Part shown: one piece after another, positions 19,875 through 26,321 of the stretch
Layout: each line of letters begins with the position of its first letter
How positions within the stretch are numbered: the stretch's first letter is position 1
Assembly: GCA_017501695.1 (NCBI GenBank)
Contig: JAFVWL010000089.1
Location: 1-56,272 of the forward strand
Reading direction: 5' to 3'
Source of the DNA: Oscillospiraceae bacterium
GTDB lineage: Bacteria; Bacillota; Clostridia; Oscillospirales; Oscillospiraceae
DNA: 56,272 bases
Translations under genes and position numbers: made by a program
Notes under the pieces: generated by a model
The model's database searches: none
What the model was told of the DNA's origin: nothing
What the model saw: only the letters and a program-made list of their open reading frames with translations

Positions 19875-20567
19875 TTACACGTACTTGGTGGTGTTGACCT
19901 TGACGCCGGGGCCCATGGTGGAGGCCACGGTGCAGGAACGGATATACTGGCCCTTGGCAGCGGCGGGCTTAGCCTTCACAACAGCCTTGACCAGGGTGTC
20001 CATGTTCTCCTGCAGCTTCTCGGTGCCGAAGGAAACCTTGCCGATGGGGCAGTGGATGATGTTGGTCTTGTCCAGACGGTACTCGACCTTACCGGCCTTG
20101 ATCTCCTTGACGGCAGCGCCGACGTTGGGAGTCACGGTGCCGGCCTTGGGGGAGGGCATCAGACCCTTGGGGCCCAGAACCTTACCCAGACGGCCAACGA
20201 TACCCATCATGTCGGGGGAAGCGACGACCACGTCGAACTCGAACCAGTTCTCCTTGGTGATCTTCTCCACCAGCTCCATACCGCCGACATAGTCGGCGCC
20301 GGCAGCCTTGGCGTCCTCGACCTTGGCGTCCTTGGTGAACACCAGCACACGGCGGGTCTTGCCGGTGCCGTTGGGCAGGACGACGGCGCCACGGACCTGC
20401 TGGTCAGCGTGACGGGAGTCGACACCCAGCTTGATATGCAGCTCGACGGTCTCGTCGAACTTAGCGGAAGCACCCTTCACAACCAGATCCAGGGCCTCGT
20501 TGGGATCATACTGAACAGAGCGGTCAATCAGCTTAGCGCTCTGCTGATACTTTTTGCCTCTAAACAC
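19875..20567 (-). CDS. rplA: 50S ribosomal protein L1
   Basis: A 230-residue L1 with typical features: the PLPxGTGK-like stretch ([16 protein letters not shown]) and [22 protein letters not shown]. The start is GTG with GGAGG 8 bases upstream. Known role: the L1 stalk and, in many bacteria, translational repressor of its operon. A TCCGGG/CCCGGA hairpin (20616-20637) in the rplK-rplA spacer could be its target (inference). Confidence 0.98.
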   Translation of the reverse strand: MFRGKKYQQSAKLIDRSVQYDPNEALDLVVKGASAKFDETVELHIKLGVDSRHADQQVRGAVVLPNGTGKTRRVLVFTKDAKVEDAKAAGADYVGGMELVEKITKENWFEFDVVVASPDMMGIVGRLGKVLGPKGLMPSPKAGTVTPNVGAAVKEIKAGKVEYRLDKTNIIHCPIGKVSFGTEKLQENMDTLVKAVVKAKPAAAKGQYIRSCTVASTMGPGVKVNTTKYV

Positions 20568-20650
20568 TTTGTTATCCTCCTATATAGTGGTGATGCGGAA
20601 TAATCCTCCCACATTTCCGGGTCCAAATCTGCCCGGACAGCAATTATCAA

Positions 20651-21076
20651 TTAGTCGACGACGGTAACGCCCATGGAGCGGCAGGTACCGGCAACCTGGG
20701 ACTCAGCGGCCTCCAGGGTGTGGCAGTTCAGATCGGGCATCTTGGTCTTGGCGATCTCGGTGACCTGAGCCTTGGTGATGGTACCGACCTTGGTCTTGTT
20801 GGGAACGCCGGAACCGCCGTTCAGACCGATGGCCTTCATAACCAGCAGGGGGGTAGGGGGAGTCTTGGTGATGAAGGTGAAGCTGCGGTCAGCGTAAACG
20901 GTGATGACGACGGGGATCTTGTAGCCCTCCATATCCTTGGTACGGGCGTTGAACTCCTTGATAAAAGCAGCGATGTTAACACCGTGCTGGCCCAGAGCGG
21001 GGCCGACAGGGGGAGAAGCGGTAGCCTTAGCGGCGTTGATCTGAAGCTTGATAATACCAGTGACTTTCTGTGCCAT
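20651..21076 (-). CDS. rplK: 50S ribosomal protein L11
   Basis: A 141-residue L11. [20 protein letters not shown] followed by [14 protein letters not shown] and the C-terminal RNA-binding domain ([20 protein letters not shown]). The ATG at 21076 has AGGAGGTGC upstream; longer frames are not supported. It follows nusG by 104 bases that contain three small hairpins. Confidence 0.98.
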   Translation of the reverse strand: MAQKVTGIIKLQINAAKATASPPVGPALGQHGVNIAAFIKEFNARTKDMEGYKIPVVITVYADRSFTFITKTPPTPLLVMKAIGLNGGSGVPNKTKVGTITKAQVTEIAKTKMPDLNCHTLEAAESQVAGTCRSMGVTVVD

Positions 21077-21108
21077 GATAAGCACCTCCTGAATAAAATG
21101 TGGTAAAT

Positions 21109-21172
21109 ATGCGCTCTGCGCATTTCTTTCGGGGCCTTCAGCCCCTCCCACGTAACGGCTGAAACTTCAGCC
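21109..21172 (-). other. Three small hairpins in the nusG-rplK spacer
   Basis: ATGCGC-tct-GCGCAT (21109-21123), GGGGC-cttca-GCCCC (21131-21145) and GGCTGAA-ac-TTCAGCC (21157-21172) are consecutive. They could be pause, processing or protein-binding structures ahead of the L11 gene. No T-run follows, so they are not simple terminators. Confidence 0.5.
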
Positions 21173-21180
21173 TGATGCGT

Positions 21181-21711
21181 TTACTGGGAAACGACCTCGA
21201 TCATGTCGAGCTCAAACTCAACGGAGGTCTCACGGCCGAACATGGATACGATCACGTTCACCGCGTTGTTTTCGACCTCAATGCTCTCCACGGTACCGGT
21301 GAAGCCGTTCAGAGGACCGTCGAGGATCCGGACAGTATCGCCAACGGAGTAGTTGACGACGATCTCCTTCTTCTCAACGCCCATGGCGTAAACTTCTTCC
21401 TCGGTCAGGGGAGTGGGGTCATTGCTGGAAGTGCCGACGAAGCCGGTGACTCCGCGGACATTCCGGATCACATGCCAGGTGTCATCGCTGTAGACCATCT
21501 TCACCAGCACATAACCGGGATAGACCTTGCGGTCGTAGGTTTTGCTGACGCCGGACTCGGTGATTTCCGTCACGGTCTCCATGGGGATGGAGATGGCCAG
21601 GATCTGATCCTGAAGATGACGGCTTTCCACGGTCTTTTCAATGGTGGCCTTTACAGTGTTCTCGTATCCACTGTACGTGTGGACGACATACCACTTTGCG
21701 GTCTCTGCCAT
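21181..21711 (-). CDS. nusG: Transcription termination/antitermination factor NusG
   Basis: A 176-residue NusG with the NGN domain (MAETAKWYVVHTYSGYENTV, YPGYVLVKM) and a C-terminal KOW domain (VGDTVRILDGPLNGFTGTV). It binds RNA polymerase and affects pausing and termination. It starts 11 bases after secE in the usual order. Confidence 0.98.
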   Translation of the reverse strand: MAETAKWYVVHTYSGYENTVKATIEKTVESRHLQDQILAISIPMETVTEITESGVSKTYDRKVYPGYVLVKMVYSDDTWHVIRNVRGVTGFVGTSSNDPTPLTEEEVYAMGVEKKEIVVNYSVGDTVRILDGPLNGFTGTVESIEVENNAVNVIVSMFGRETSVEFELDMIEVVSQ

Positions 21712-21722
21712 GATGATCTACC

Positions 21723-21962
21723 TTAGCCAAACAGGCTGGGGATACTGATGATGAAATCAATACCCAGGTTTGCAACCAGGTCAAACATCCAGATGCACAC
21801 ACCGACGATGCCGCAGCAAGCGCCGACGATCAGGGTGTTCTTACCAACCTGCTGGGGAGTGGGCCAAACGACCTTCTTCAGCTCGCTGATCAGCTCGCGG
21901 AAGTACTTGGTAATGGCGGCCCAGGTTCTGACGAACCAGTTTTCCTTCTTGATTTCAGACAT
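21723..21962 (-). CDS. secE: Preprotein translocase subunit SecE
   Basis: A 79-residue SecE with a single C-terminal membrane helix (about 44-70) preceded by the conserved FRELISELKKVVWPTPQQV amphipathic segment. It stabilises SecY in the Sec channel. GGAGG lies before the ATG. Confidence 0.96.
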   Translation of the reverse strand: MSEIKKENWFVRTWAAITKYFRELISELKKVVWPTPQQVGKNTLIVGACCGIVGVCIWMFDLVANLGIDFIISIPSLFG

Positions 21963-21973
21963 GATGGGCCTCC

Positions 21974-22123
21974 TTACTTGGTCTCGTTGTGAGTGGTGTG
22001 CTTTCTGCAGAATCTGCAGTACTTCTTCATTTCGAGACGGTCAGGGTCGTTCTTCTTGTTCTTCATGGAGTTGTAGTTTCTCTGCTTGCACTCGGAGCAT
22101 CTCAAAGTGACTTTCACGCGCAT
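21974..22123 (-). CDS. rpmG: 50S ribosomal protein L33
   Basis: A 49-residue L33 with its zinc-binding cysteines (CSECKQRNY and YCRFCRKH), so the zinc-containing form. The start ATG at 22123 has AAGGAGGTGCC upstream. First gene of the rpmG-secE-nusG-rplKA operon. Confidence 0.96.
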   Translation of the reverse strand: MRVKVTLRCSECKQRNYNSMKNKKNDPDRLEMKKYCRFCRKHTTHNETK

Positions 22124-22252
22124 AACGGCACCTCCTTAAATTGCCTCCCTGTATCACCCCGCCCAGAGAAAAATTTAGGAAGCGGCCAACTACAATCGCC
22201 GCCCGGGGCTGAAAATGGGCACAAAAAAAGAACCCTTTTCACAGGTAGATTC

Positions 22253-22281
22253 ATTCTACCACAGGGGGGTGTCAAAGTCAA
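22253..22281 (-). promoter_or_regulatory. Promoter of the rpmG-secE-nusG-rplKA operon
   Basis: Minus strand TTGACT (22276-22281), 17-base spacer, TAGAAT (22253-22258), about 130 bases before rpmG, giving a long leader rich in GC (GCCCCGGGCGGC). Confidence 0.7.
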
Positions 22282-22358
22282 TCATTTTTTTCTTTATTTT
22301 TTGGGATTTTTGTTGTACAATAGGGGCAAAACCAAAAGGAAGGCGGATTGAATCGCGT

Positions 22359-22772
22359 ATGAAACGGATCATGGGAATTGACTACGGCGATGCCCGGACA
22401 GGCATTGCTATTTCTGACCTGCTTTGCTCCATCGTGGGCTCCACCTGTGTGGTGCCCAGCCGCAATACGGACAAGGCGGTGGCGGATATTCTGCGTTTGG
22501 TGAAGGATAACCAGGTGGGGACCATCGTGGTGGGCCTGCCCAGGAATATGAACGGCACCGAAGGGCCCCGGGCGGAGCTGTGCCGGGCTTTTGCCCAGCG
22601 GCTGCAGGAGGAAACGGGCCTGGATGTGGTGCTGTGGGATGAGCGTCGCACCACGGTGGAGGCTCACAATATCCTGTCCCAGCACAATTATCATGGCAAA
22701 AAGCGGAAGGATACGGTGGACGCCGTGGCCGCGTCCCTGATCCTGGAGGGATATCTGAATTCCCGTAAGTAA
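22359..22772 (+). CDS. ruvX: RuvX/YqgF family Holliday-junction resolvase-like nuclease
   Basis: A 137-residue RNase H-fold protein: MGIDYGDARTGIA at the start, IVVGLPRNMNGTEGPRA in the middle and DERRTTVEA near residue 100, with catalytic acids D7 (or the neighbouring site), E/D as in the family. Known role: 16S rRNA 5'-end processing in the YqgF branch. In Firmicutes it usually sits with alaS, ireB and a DUF1292 gene; here alaS is 18 kb away and the DUF1292 gene 2.9 kb away. The ribosome site GGAAGG is unusually far (about 17 bases). Confidence 0.92.
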   Translation: MKRIMGIDYGDARTGIAISDLLCSIVGSTCVVPSRNTDKAVADILRLVKDNQVGTIVVGLPRNMNGTEGPRAELCRAFAQRLQEETGLDVVLWDERRTTVEAHNILSQHNYHGKKRKDTVDAVAASLILEGYLNSRK

Positions 22773-22827
22773 GTGGATAGATAATTGTGGCATTGCCGGG
22801 GGCAGTATTTGAATAATTATTAAAATC

Positions 22828-22860
22828 CTGTAGGGGCGACTTTTGCTGTCGCCCCTACAG
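22828..22860. repeat. Perfect 13-bp inverted repeat (GTAGGGGCGAC type)
   Basis: CTGTAGGGGCGAC (22828-22840) and GTCGCCCCTACAG (22848-22860) flank TTTTGCT. It lies between convergent genes and includes the TAG stop of the TauE C-half gene. It resembles short interspersed hairpins common in Clostridia genomes (recollection, not checked) and may end transcription from both sides. Confidence 0.75.
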
Positions 22861-23229
22861 CGTTTCTTTTGGTTTGTAGAGAAGCTCCCGGATTCCGGTG
22901 AAGATCAGCAGACCGCCGAAGAGCTTTTTCAGCAGGTCCAGGTCGAGAACGGTGCCCAGCCAGGCTCCGGCTGCCGCCGCCGCGCAGCCGGCAAGAACAG
23001 CCGGAAGAATAGTCTTCAGGTCCAGTGCGTTCTTCTTCCACCGCAGGGCGGTGGCTACCAGCGCGGAGGGCAGGAAGAACATCAGATTGATGGCCCGGGC
23101 AGTCCGTGGGTTCATGCCCAGGACCGCGGTCAGCCAAAGGATCAGCATACTGCCTCCGCCGGTGCCCAATCCGGACAGCAGGCCCAGAAGGGTAGAAACC
23201 GGCAGGGCGATCCAGACGGAATCTAACAT
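22855..23229 (-). CDS. TauE/SafE-type permease, C-terminal half protein
   Basis: A 124-residue protein with three to four membrane helices and the family's glycine motif (LLGLLSGLGTGGGSMLI). TauE/SafE proteins are usually one chain of about 250 residues made of two similar halves, each with such a motif. Here the halves are separate genes that overlap by 7 bases. GGGAGGG lies 10 bases before the ATG. The stop codon lies inside the 22828-22860 hairpin. The transported anion is unknown. Confidence 0.82.
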   Translation of the reverse strand: MLDSVWIALPVSTLLGLLSGLGTGGGSMLILWLTAVLGMNPRTARAINLMFFLPSALVATALRWKKNALDLKTILPAVLAGCAAAAAGAWLGTVLDLDLLKKLFGGLLIFTGIRELLYKPKETL

Positions 23230-23579
23230 AAATACCGGATCCCTCCCCATAAGATCAGTACCCCCAGGACCCGGTGGAGCCACTTCACGGGAATCCTTCG
23301 CCCCAGCTTTGCTGCCAAAAAGCCACCTGCCACGCTGCCTGCCAAATATGGCATGGCCTCAGCCCAGGGCAGGGGCGCGGTCCGGGAGAGAATCGCCAAG
23401 GATACGATGCAGATCGGCGCGATAATGGCGATGGAGGAAGAAAACAGTTTGCTTTCCTCCAGATCTGTCAGCCTGGTCAGCAAAGGAATCAGGATCATCC
23501 CTCCGCCGGCACCGAATAATCCGTTGACCAAACCGGCGCATCCGCCGGCGATCAGATACCCCCACGGTCGTTTCGTCAA
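23223..23579 (-). CDS. TauE/SafE-type permease, N-terminal half protein
   Basis: A 118-residue protein with helices and the glycine motif GLVNGLFGAGGGMILIPLL near residues 16-34, the first half of a TauE/SafE permease. The start is TTG at 23579 with AGGAGG 8 bases before it; other starts have no site. That AGGAGG lies within the strong hairpin 23588-23618, so translation may be limited by folding. It ends inside the start of the C-half gene, so the pair should be made together and combine in the membrane (inference). Confidence 0.8.
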   Translation of the reverse strand: MTKRPWGYLIAGGCAGLVNGLFGAGGGMILIPLLTRLTDLEESKLFSSSIAIIAPICIVSLAILSRTAPLPWAEAMPYLAGSVAGGFLAAKLGRRIPVKWLHRVLGVLILWGGIRYLC

Positions 23580-23587
23580 AAGAATTC

Positions 23588-23618
23588 GCCTCCTGTGGAA
23601 GTTTTCTCCACAGGAGGC
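23588..23618 (-). terminator. Hairpin that may end the foldase transcript and masks the TauE ribosome site
   Basis: GCCTCCTGTGGA (23588-23599) pairs with TCCACAGGAGGC (23607-23618). On the minus strand it stands 15 bases after the foldase stop; its 3' arm contains the AGGAGG of the following TTG start. The T-run (GAATTCTTTT) is poor, so it may be a translational control element as well as a terminator. Confidence 0.65.
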
Positions 23619-23632
23619 GGTTTTATGCGTGA

Positions 23633-25312
23633 TTAGTAGCTGGAAGAAGCGATAACCAGGTTTCTGTTGATGTGGGAGGTGTTGCCCTCGACCACGGTCA
23701 CAGTCTCCAGCAGCTTCTCGTACCACTCGCCCACGTCCTTGTTGCGCAGGGTAGCCTCCACCAGGAACTCCCGGTAGGTCTGGTCCTGCTCGCCGACGTA
23801 GAACATAATGTGGTAGCCGATCTCGGTTTCGATGATCTCATGCTGGCCGGGCATACGCTTTGCGTCGAAGACCCACTCGTCAAAGGCTTCCACCATCTGG
23901 CCGCGGTAGATATTCTCATACAGGCCGCCGTTGGTATTGGAACCGCCGTCATCGGAGGTCTTGGTGGTGACCAGCTTGGCAAAGCTTTCCTCGTCCTGCT
24001 TCTCGCCGGCCAGGAATGCGTCATAGGTAGCCTTGGCAGCCTCGTAGGCGGCGACCTTCTCCTCGTCGGAGTAGGTGGTAACGCCGTCCTTGGTAGTGCC
24101 GCCCTCAAACTTGCTCAGAATGTGACGGACAGAACGCATGTTCTCGGTGTTGAAATCGTTGCGGCTGTGGAACAGGACCACATAGTATCCGTCGACGATC
24201 TCATCCTTGTCGCTGGTGCTCTCATACTCCACAACGGTGGTGTCGCCTTCCACACGGGCAGCGTCCGCGATCCACTCATTGTACAGGGAAGCAACGCTGC
24301 TGTAGGGGTAGTTCTTGGCCTCTTCGGCGTCAGCGCCCTCGGCAGTCCAGGTCAGCTCGGTAATCAGAGCGTTCAGCTCGTCCAGGGTCTTCACGGCGCC
24401 CAGCTTGTCGGCATCGGCCTTGGCGGCTTCAGCAGCGGCCTTCCGCTCTTCGTCAGTGTACTCCACGGCGGTGGTGGGCTCGGTGGAGCCCTCAGCGGAC
24501 TCGGCCTTCTTTTCGGGCAGATACTTGCTGGCATTGACGTAGAAGTAGCTGTAGGTGAAGGCGGAGAAGTCGTTGAAGTGCTCCGCGTCATAGGCAGCAA
24601 TCTGGTCAGCGGTGTAGGTCAGGGAATCGTGGTGAGCCTCGTAGTAGGCATCGGCAGTGGCGTTGATGGTGTAGTACTCAACATAGCTCTCGTTGTCGGC
24701 GCCGTTGCCGTACAGGGACTTCAGATAGGATTCGGTGCTGTCGAAGCCGTAATAACCGGCCTGAGCCTCGGTATAGACCAGGGCGTTGTTGATTTCAGTC
24801 TGGTATTCGGCGGGCAGCTCGAAGCTGGTGTCGGCCTTGGCGGCATTGTACAGGGCATAGGTAGCCTTGGCGTACTCAATGGCGCTGTCCAGGAAGTAGT
24901 CAGCCCAAGTGTCGCCGGTCTCCTCGTCGTACACCTGCGCGTCCAGGGGCTTGGTCATATCCAGGCCGTAGTACATCTGCACATACAGGGAGGTGTAGGT
25001 GCTGTACTGGCTGTACATTTCGGAGTAGAAGTTGTTGACGGTGTCGATGTAGTAGTAGTTCAGGTCGGCGTTGCTCAGCTCGGTGCCGCCGATGGTGACG
25101 GCTACGGTGGAGCGGGCAGGGATGCCGGAGTTGTTGAACCAGTTAAAGCCGAGAGAAGTCACAGCAATGGCGGCGATCAGGACCATGATGACCACGAAGG
25201 TCAGGGTCTGGCGCTTGAGCTGCTTGTCTTCTTTCTGCTGAGCCTGCTGCTTTTCGGTCAGGGCAGCGGACTCCTGTTCCTTGCGGAACTTCTTCTTGTC
25301 GGATGCGCTCAT
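23633..25312 (-). CDS. Membrane-anchored PpiC-type foldase (peptidyl-prolyl isomerase)
   Basis: A 559-residue protein. A Lys/Gln-rich cytoplasmic tail (1-32), one membrane helix (about 33-55), a SurA-like chaperone region (VTIGGTELSNADLNYYYIDTV onward) with a Thr/Glu/Ala-rich insert, and a C-terminal parvulin domain (about 390-530: MRSVRHILSKF, GGLYENIYRGQMVEAFDEWVF, IIETEIGYHIMFY). Known role of PrsA-like proteins: folding exported proteins outside the membrane. The ATG at 25312 is chosen, with GAGAGGAAA upstream and its own promoter; the frame runs open further upstream through the leader but without a site. Confidence 0.9.
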   Translation of the reverse strand: MSASDKKKFRKEQESAALTEKQQAQQKEDKQLKRQTLTFVVIMVLIAAIAVTSLGFNWFNNSGIPARSTVAVTIGGTELSNADLNYYYIDTVNNFYSEMYSQYSTYTSLYVQMYYGLDMTKPLDAQVYDEETGDTWADYFLDSAIEYAKATYALYNAAKADTSFELPAEYQTEINNALVYTEAQAGYYGFDSTESYLKSLYGNGADNESYVEYYTINATADAYYEAHHDSLTYTADQIAAYDAEHFNDFSAFTYSYFYVNASKYLPEKKAESAEGSTEPTTAVEYTDEERKAAAEAAKADADKLGAVKTLDELNALITELTWTAEGADAEEAKNYPYSSVASLYNEWIADAARVEGDTTVVEYESTSDKDEIVDGYYVVLFHSRNDFNTENMRSVRHILSKFEGGTTKDGVTTYSDEEKVAAYEAAKATYDAFLAGEKQDEESFAKLVTTKTSDDGGSNTNGGLYENIYRGQMVEAFDEWVFDAKRMPGQHEIIETEIGYHIMFYVGEQDQTYREFLVEATLRNKDVGEWYEKLLETVTVVEGNTSHINRNLVIASSSY

Positions 25313-25381
25313 GTAATCATTTCCTCTCATTGTCCGGATGGTAAAGTGATGTTTGGGCTTGCCCAAAGCATAGACCCCGCT

Positions 25382-25410
25382 ATTATAACCGATTCGTTTT
25401 CCAGTTTCAA
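25382..25410 (-). promoter_or_regulatory. Promoter of the foldase gene
   Basis: Minus strand TTGAAA (25405-25410), 17-base spacer, TATAAT (25382-25387), 70 bases before the ATG and downstream of the RNA terminator at 25479. Confidence 0.85.
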
Positions 25411-25470
25411 GTGTCAATCCGACGGAAATGCTATAAAAAACAAAAAATTTATATTTAGTTTCTCCCGAAA

Positions 25471-25502
25471 GCAAAAAACATGGGGAGCTTTCGCTCCCCA
25501 TG
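25471..25502 (-). terminator. Strong terminator of the candidate RNA
   Basis: Minus strand CATGGGGAGC-GAAA-GCTCCCCATG followed by TTTTTTG. Nothing codes directly upstream of it on this strand for about 200 bases, so it ends a non-coding transcript or the DUF1292 mRNA. Confidence 0.9.
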
Positions 25503-25695
25503 CCTCCCGCTTCAGCCGTAAGCATCCGATTATGACCTGCACGTAATGGCAGGTGGGTTGCCGTTCCCAAGCTTCGCTGCTCCCAACGTCCACCCATCGT
25601 CAAAGCGTGGGCGGGAGGTCTGCAATCGGCAGGGGAAACTAACGTCCCAATTATAAGATGTGGGTCCAAAAGGACACCTACGCACCAAGCAGGAA
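25503..25695 (-). ncRNA. Candidate structured non-coding RNA (6S-like?)
   Basis: A 190-base GC-rich intergenic segment between the DUF1292 gene and the foldase, without a credible frame. On the minus strand it can fold: GTGTCC-tttt-GGACCCAC near the 5' end, a closing stem CCGATT/AATCGG, an inner GGTGG..GTTG / CAAC-CCACC stem, and ACCTGC-cattac-GTGCAGGT; CCTCCCGC/GCGGGAGG is an alternative long-range stem. It ends at the strong terminator. A TATAAT at 25650-25655 lacks a -35. Size, a downstream terminator and alternative long stems would suit 6S RNA, but I cannot identify it; a cis-leader of the foldase is excluded only by the intervening terminator. Confidence 0.45.
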
Positions 25696-25700
25696 AATAA

Positions 25701-25982
25701 TTACTCGTCCTCTTCGTCTTCCTCGTAAAGACTGTCCATAATCAGGCTGTACACAGCTTCCAGCTCCGCTTCGTCCTCAATGGCGCACAGGATGCTTTCG
25801 CCGTCCTCGTCCACGGACTTCAGGACACTGACTTCCACTTCCTCGGTCTCTTCCAGGTTGGCAGGGGTCACGGCCAGATAGGTGCAGCCGTTGTATTCCA
25901 GGGTGGAAAGGACCTCCAGTTCGTATTCGGTGCCATCCTCGTCCACGATGGTGATGAAATCAGAACCGTATTCATCGGCCAT
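25701..25982 (-). CDS. DUF1292 family small acidic protein (YrzB-like)
   Basis: A 93-residue, very acidic protein with the DUF1292 core ITIVDEDGTEYELEVLSTLEYNG at residues 10-32 and YLAVTP. Function unknown; in Firmicutes the gene is a regular neighbour of ruvX. The ATG at 25982 is chosen with AGGAG 9 bases upstream; an in-frame GTG three codons earlier sits too close to the site. Confidence 0.88.
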   Translation of the reverse strand: MADEYGSDFITIVDEDGTEYELEVLSTLEYNGCTYLAVTPANLEETEEVEVSVLKSVDEDGESILCAIEDEAELEAVYSLIMDSLYEEDEEDE

Positions 25983-26021
25983 ATGCTTCACGCTCCTGTT
26001 CTATGGGTTCCTGATGGCATT

Positions 26022-26050
26022 ATCATACAGCCTTTCACGGATAAAATCAA
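26022..26050 (-). promoter_or_regulatory. Promoter of the DUF1292 gene
   Basis: Minus strand TTGATT (26045-26050), 17-base spacer, TATGAT (26022-26027). Confidence 0.7.
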
Positions 26051-26321
26051 GGGGGAATCTGTAATTCGGCATTTCCGACAAATTTTCAGGCTTCGACAGG
26101 GAAGCTCCCCGGAAAGGTTTGGAATGTTTTTCCTGGGTAGAAGATTGTACCCCTGTGGGCATAGTATGGACAGAAGGTTAATGGATTATTTATAATTTGG
26201 GGCTTTCGTTTTTTGATTGGGTATGCTATAATCATATGAACGATGCTGCGTCATATGCGCGTCGGGTGAGAAAATCAATGACCATGCCAGGCTTTGGCTG
26301 CGGTAATGGAGGTATTTTATA
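26051..26321 (+). promoter_or_regulatory. Intergenic region with two candidate promoters for the PBP gene
   Basis: This 339-bp gap between divergent genes has no coding frame I can support. Towards the PBP gene, TGGACA (26167-26172) with TATAAT (26191-26196) is spaced 18 bases, and an extended -10 TGCTATAAT ends at 26232. A small GGGTA/TACCC hairpin (26135-26152) is present; nothing else was seen. Confidence 0.6.

Noticed and set aside
22855-23579. A TauE gene broken by a frameshift
   Set aside because: Each half has its own start and ribosome site and the overlap is short and clean, so two real genes are more likely; kept as a finding and not called a pseudogene.
23720-25546. A long open frame on the plus strand opposite the foldase
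   Set aside because: Gly/Val/Leu-rich shadow of the foldase frame; no ribosome site and it runs through the foldase promoter.
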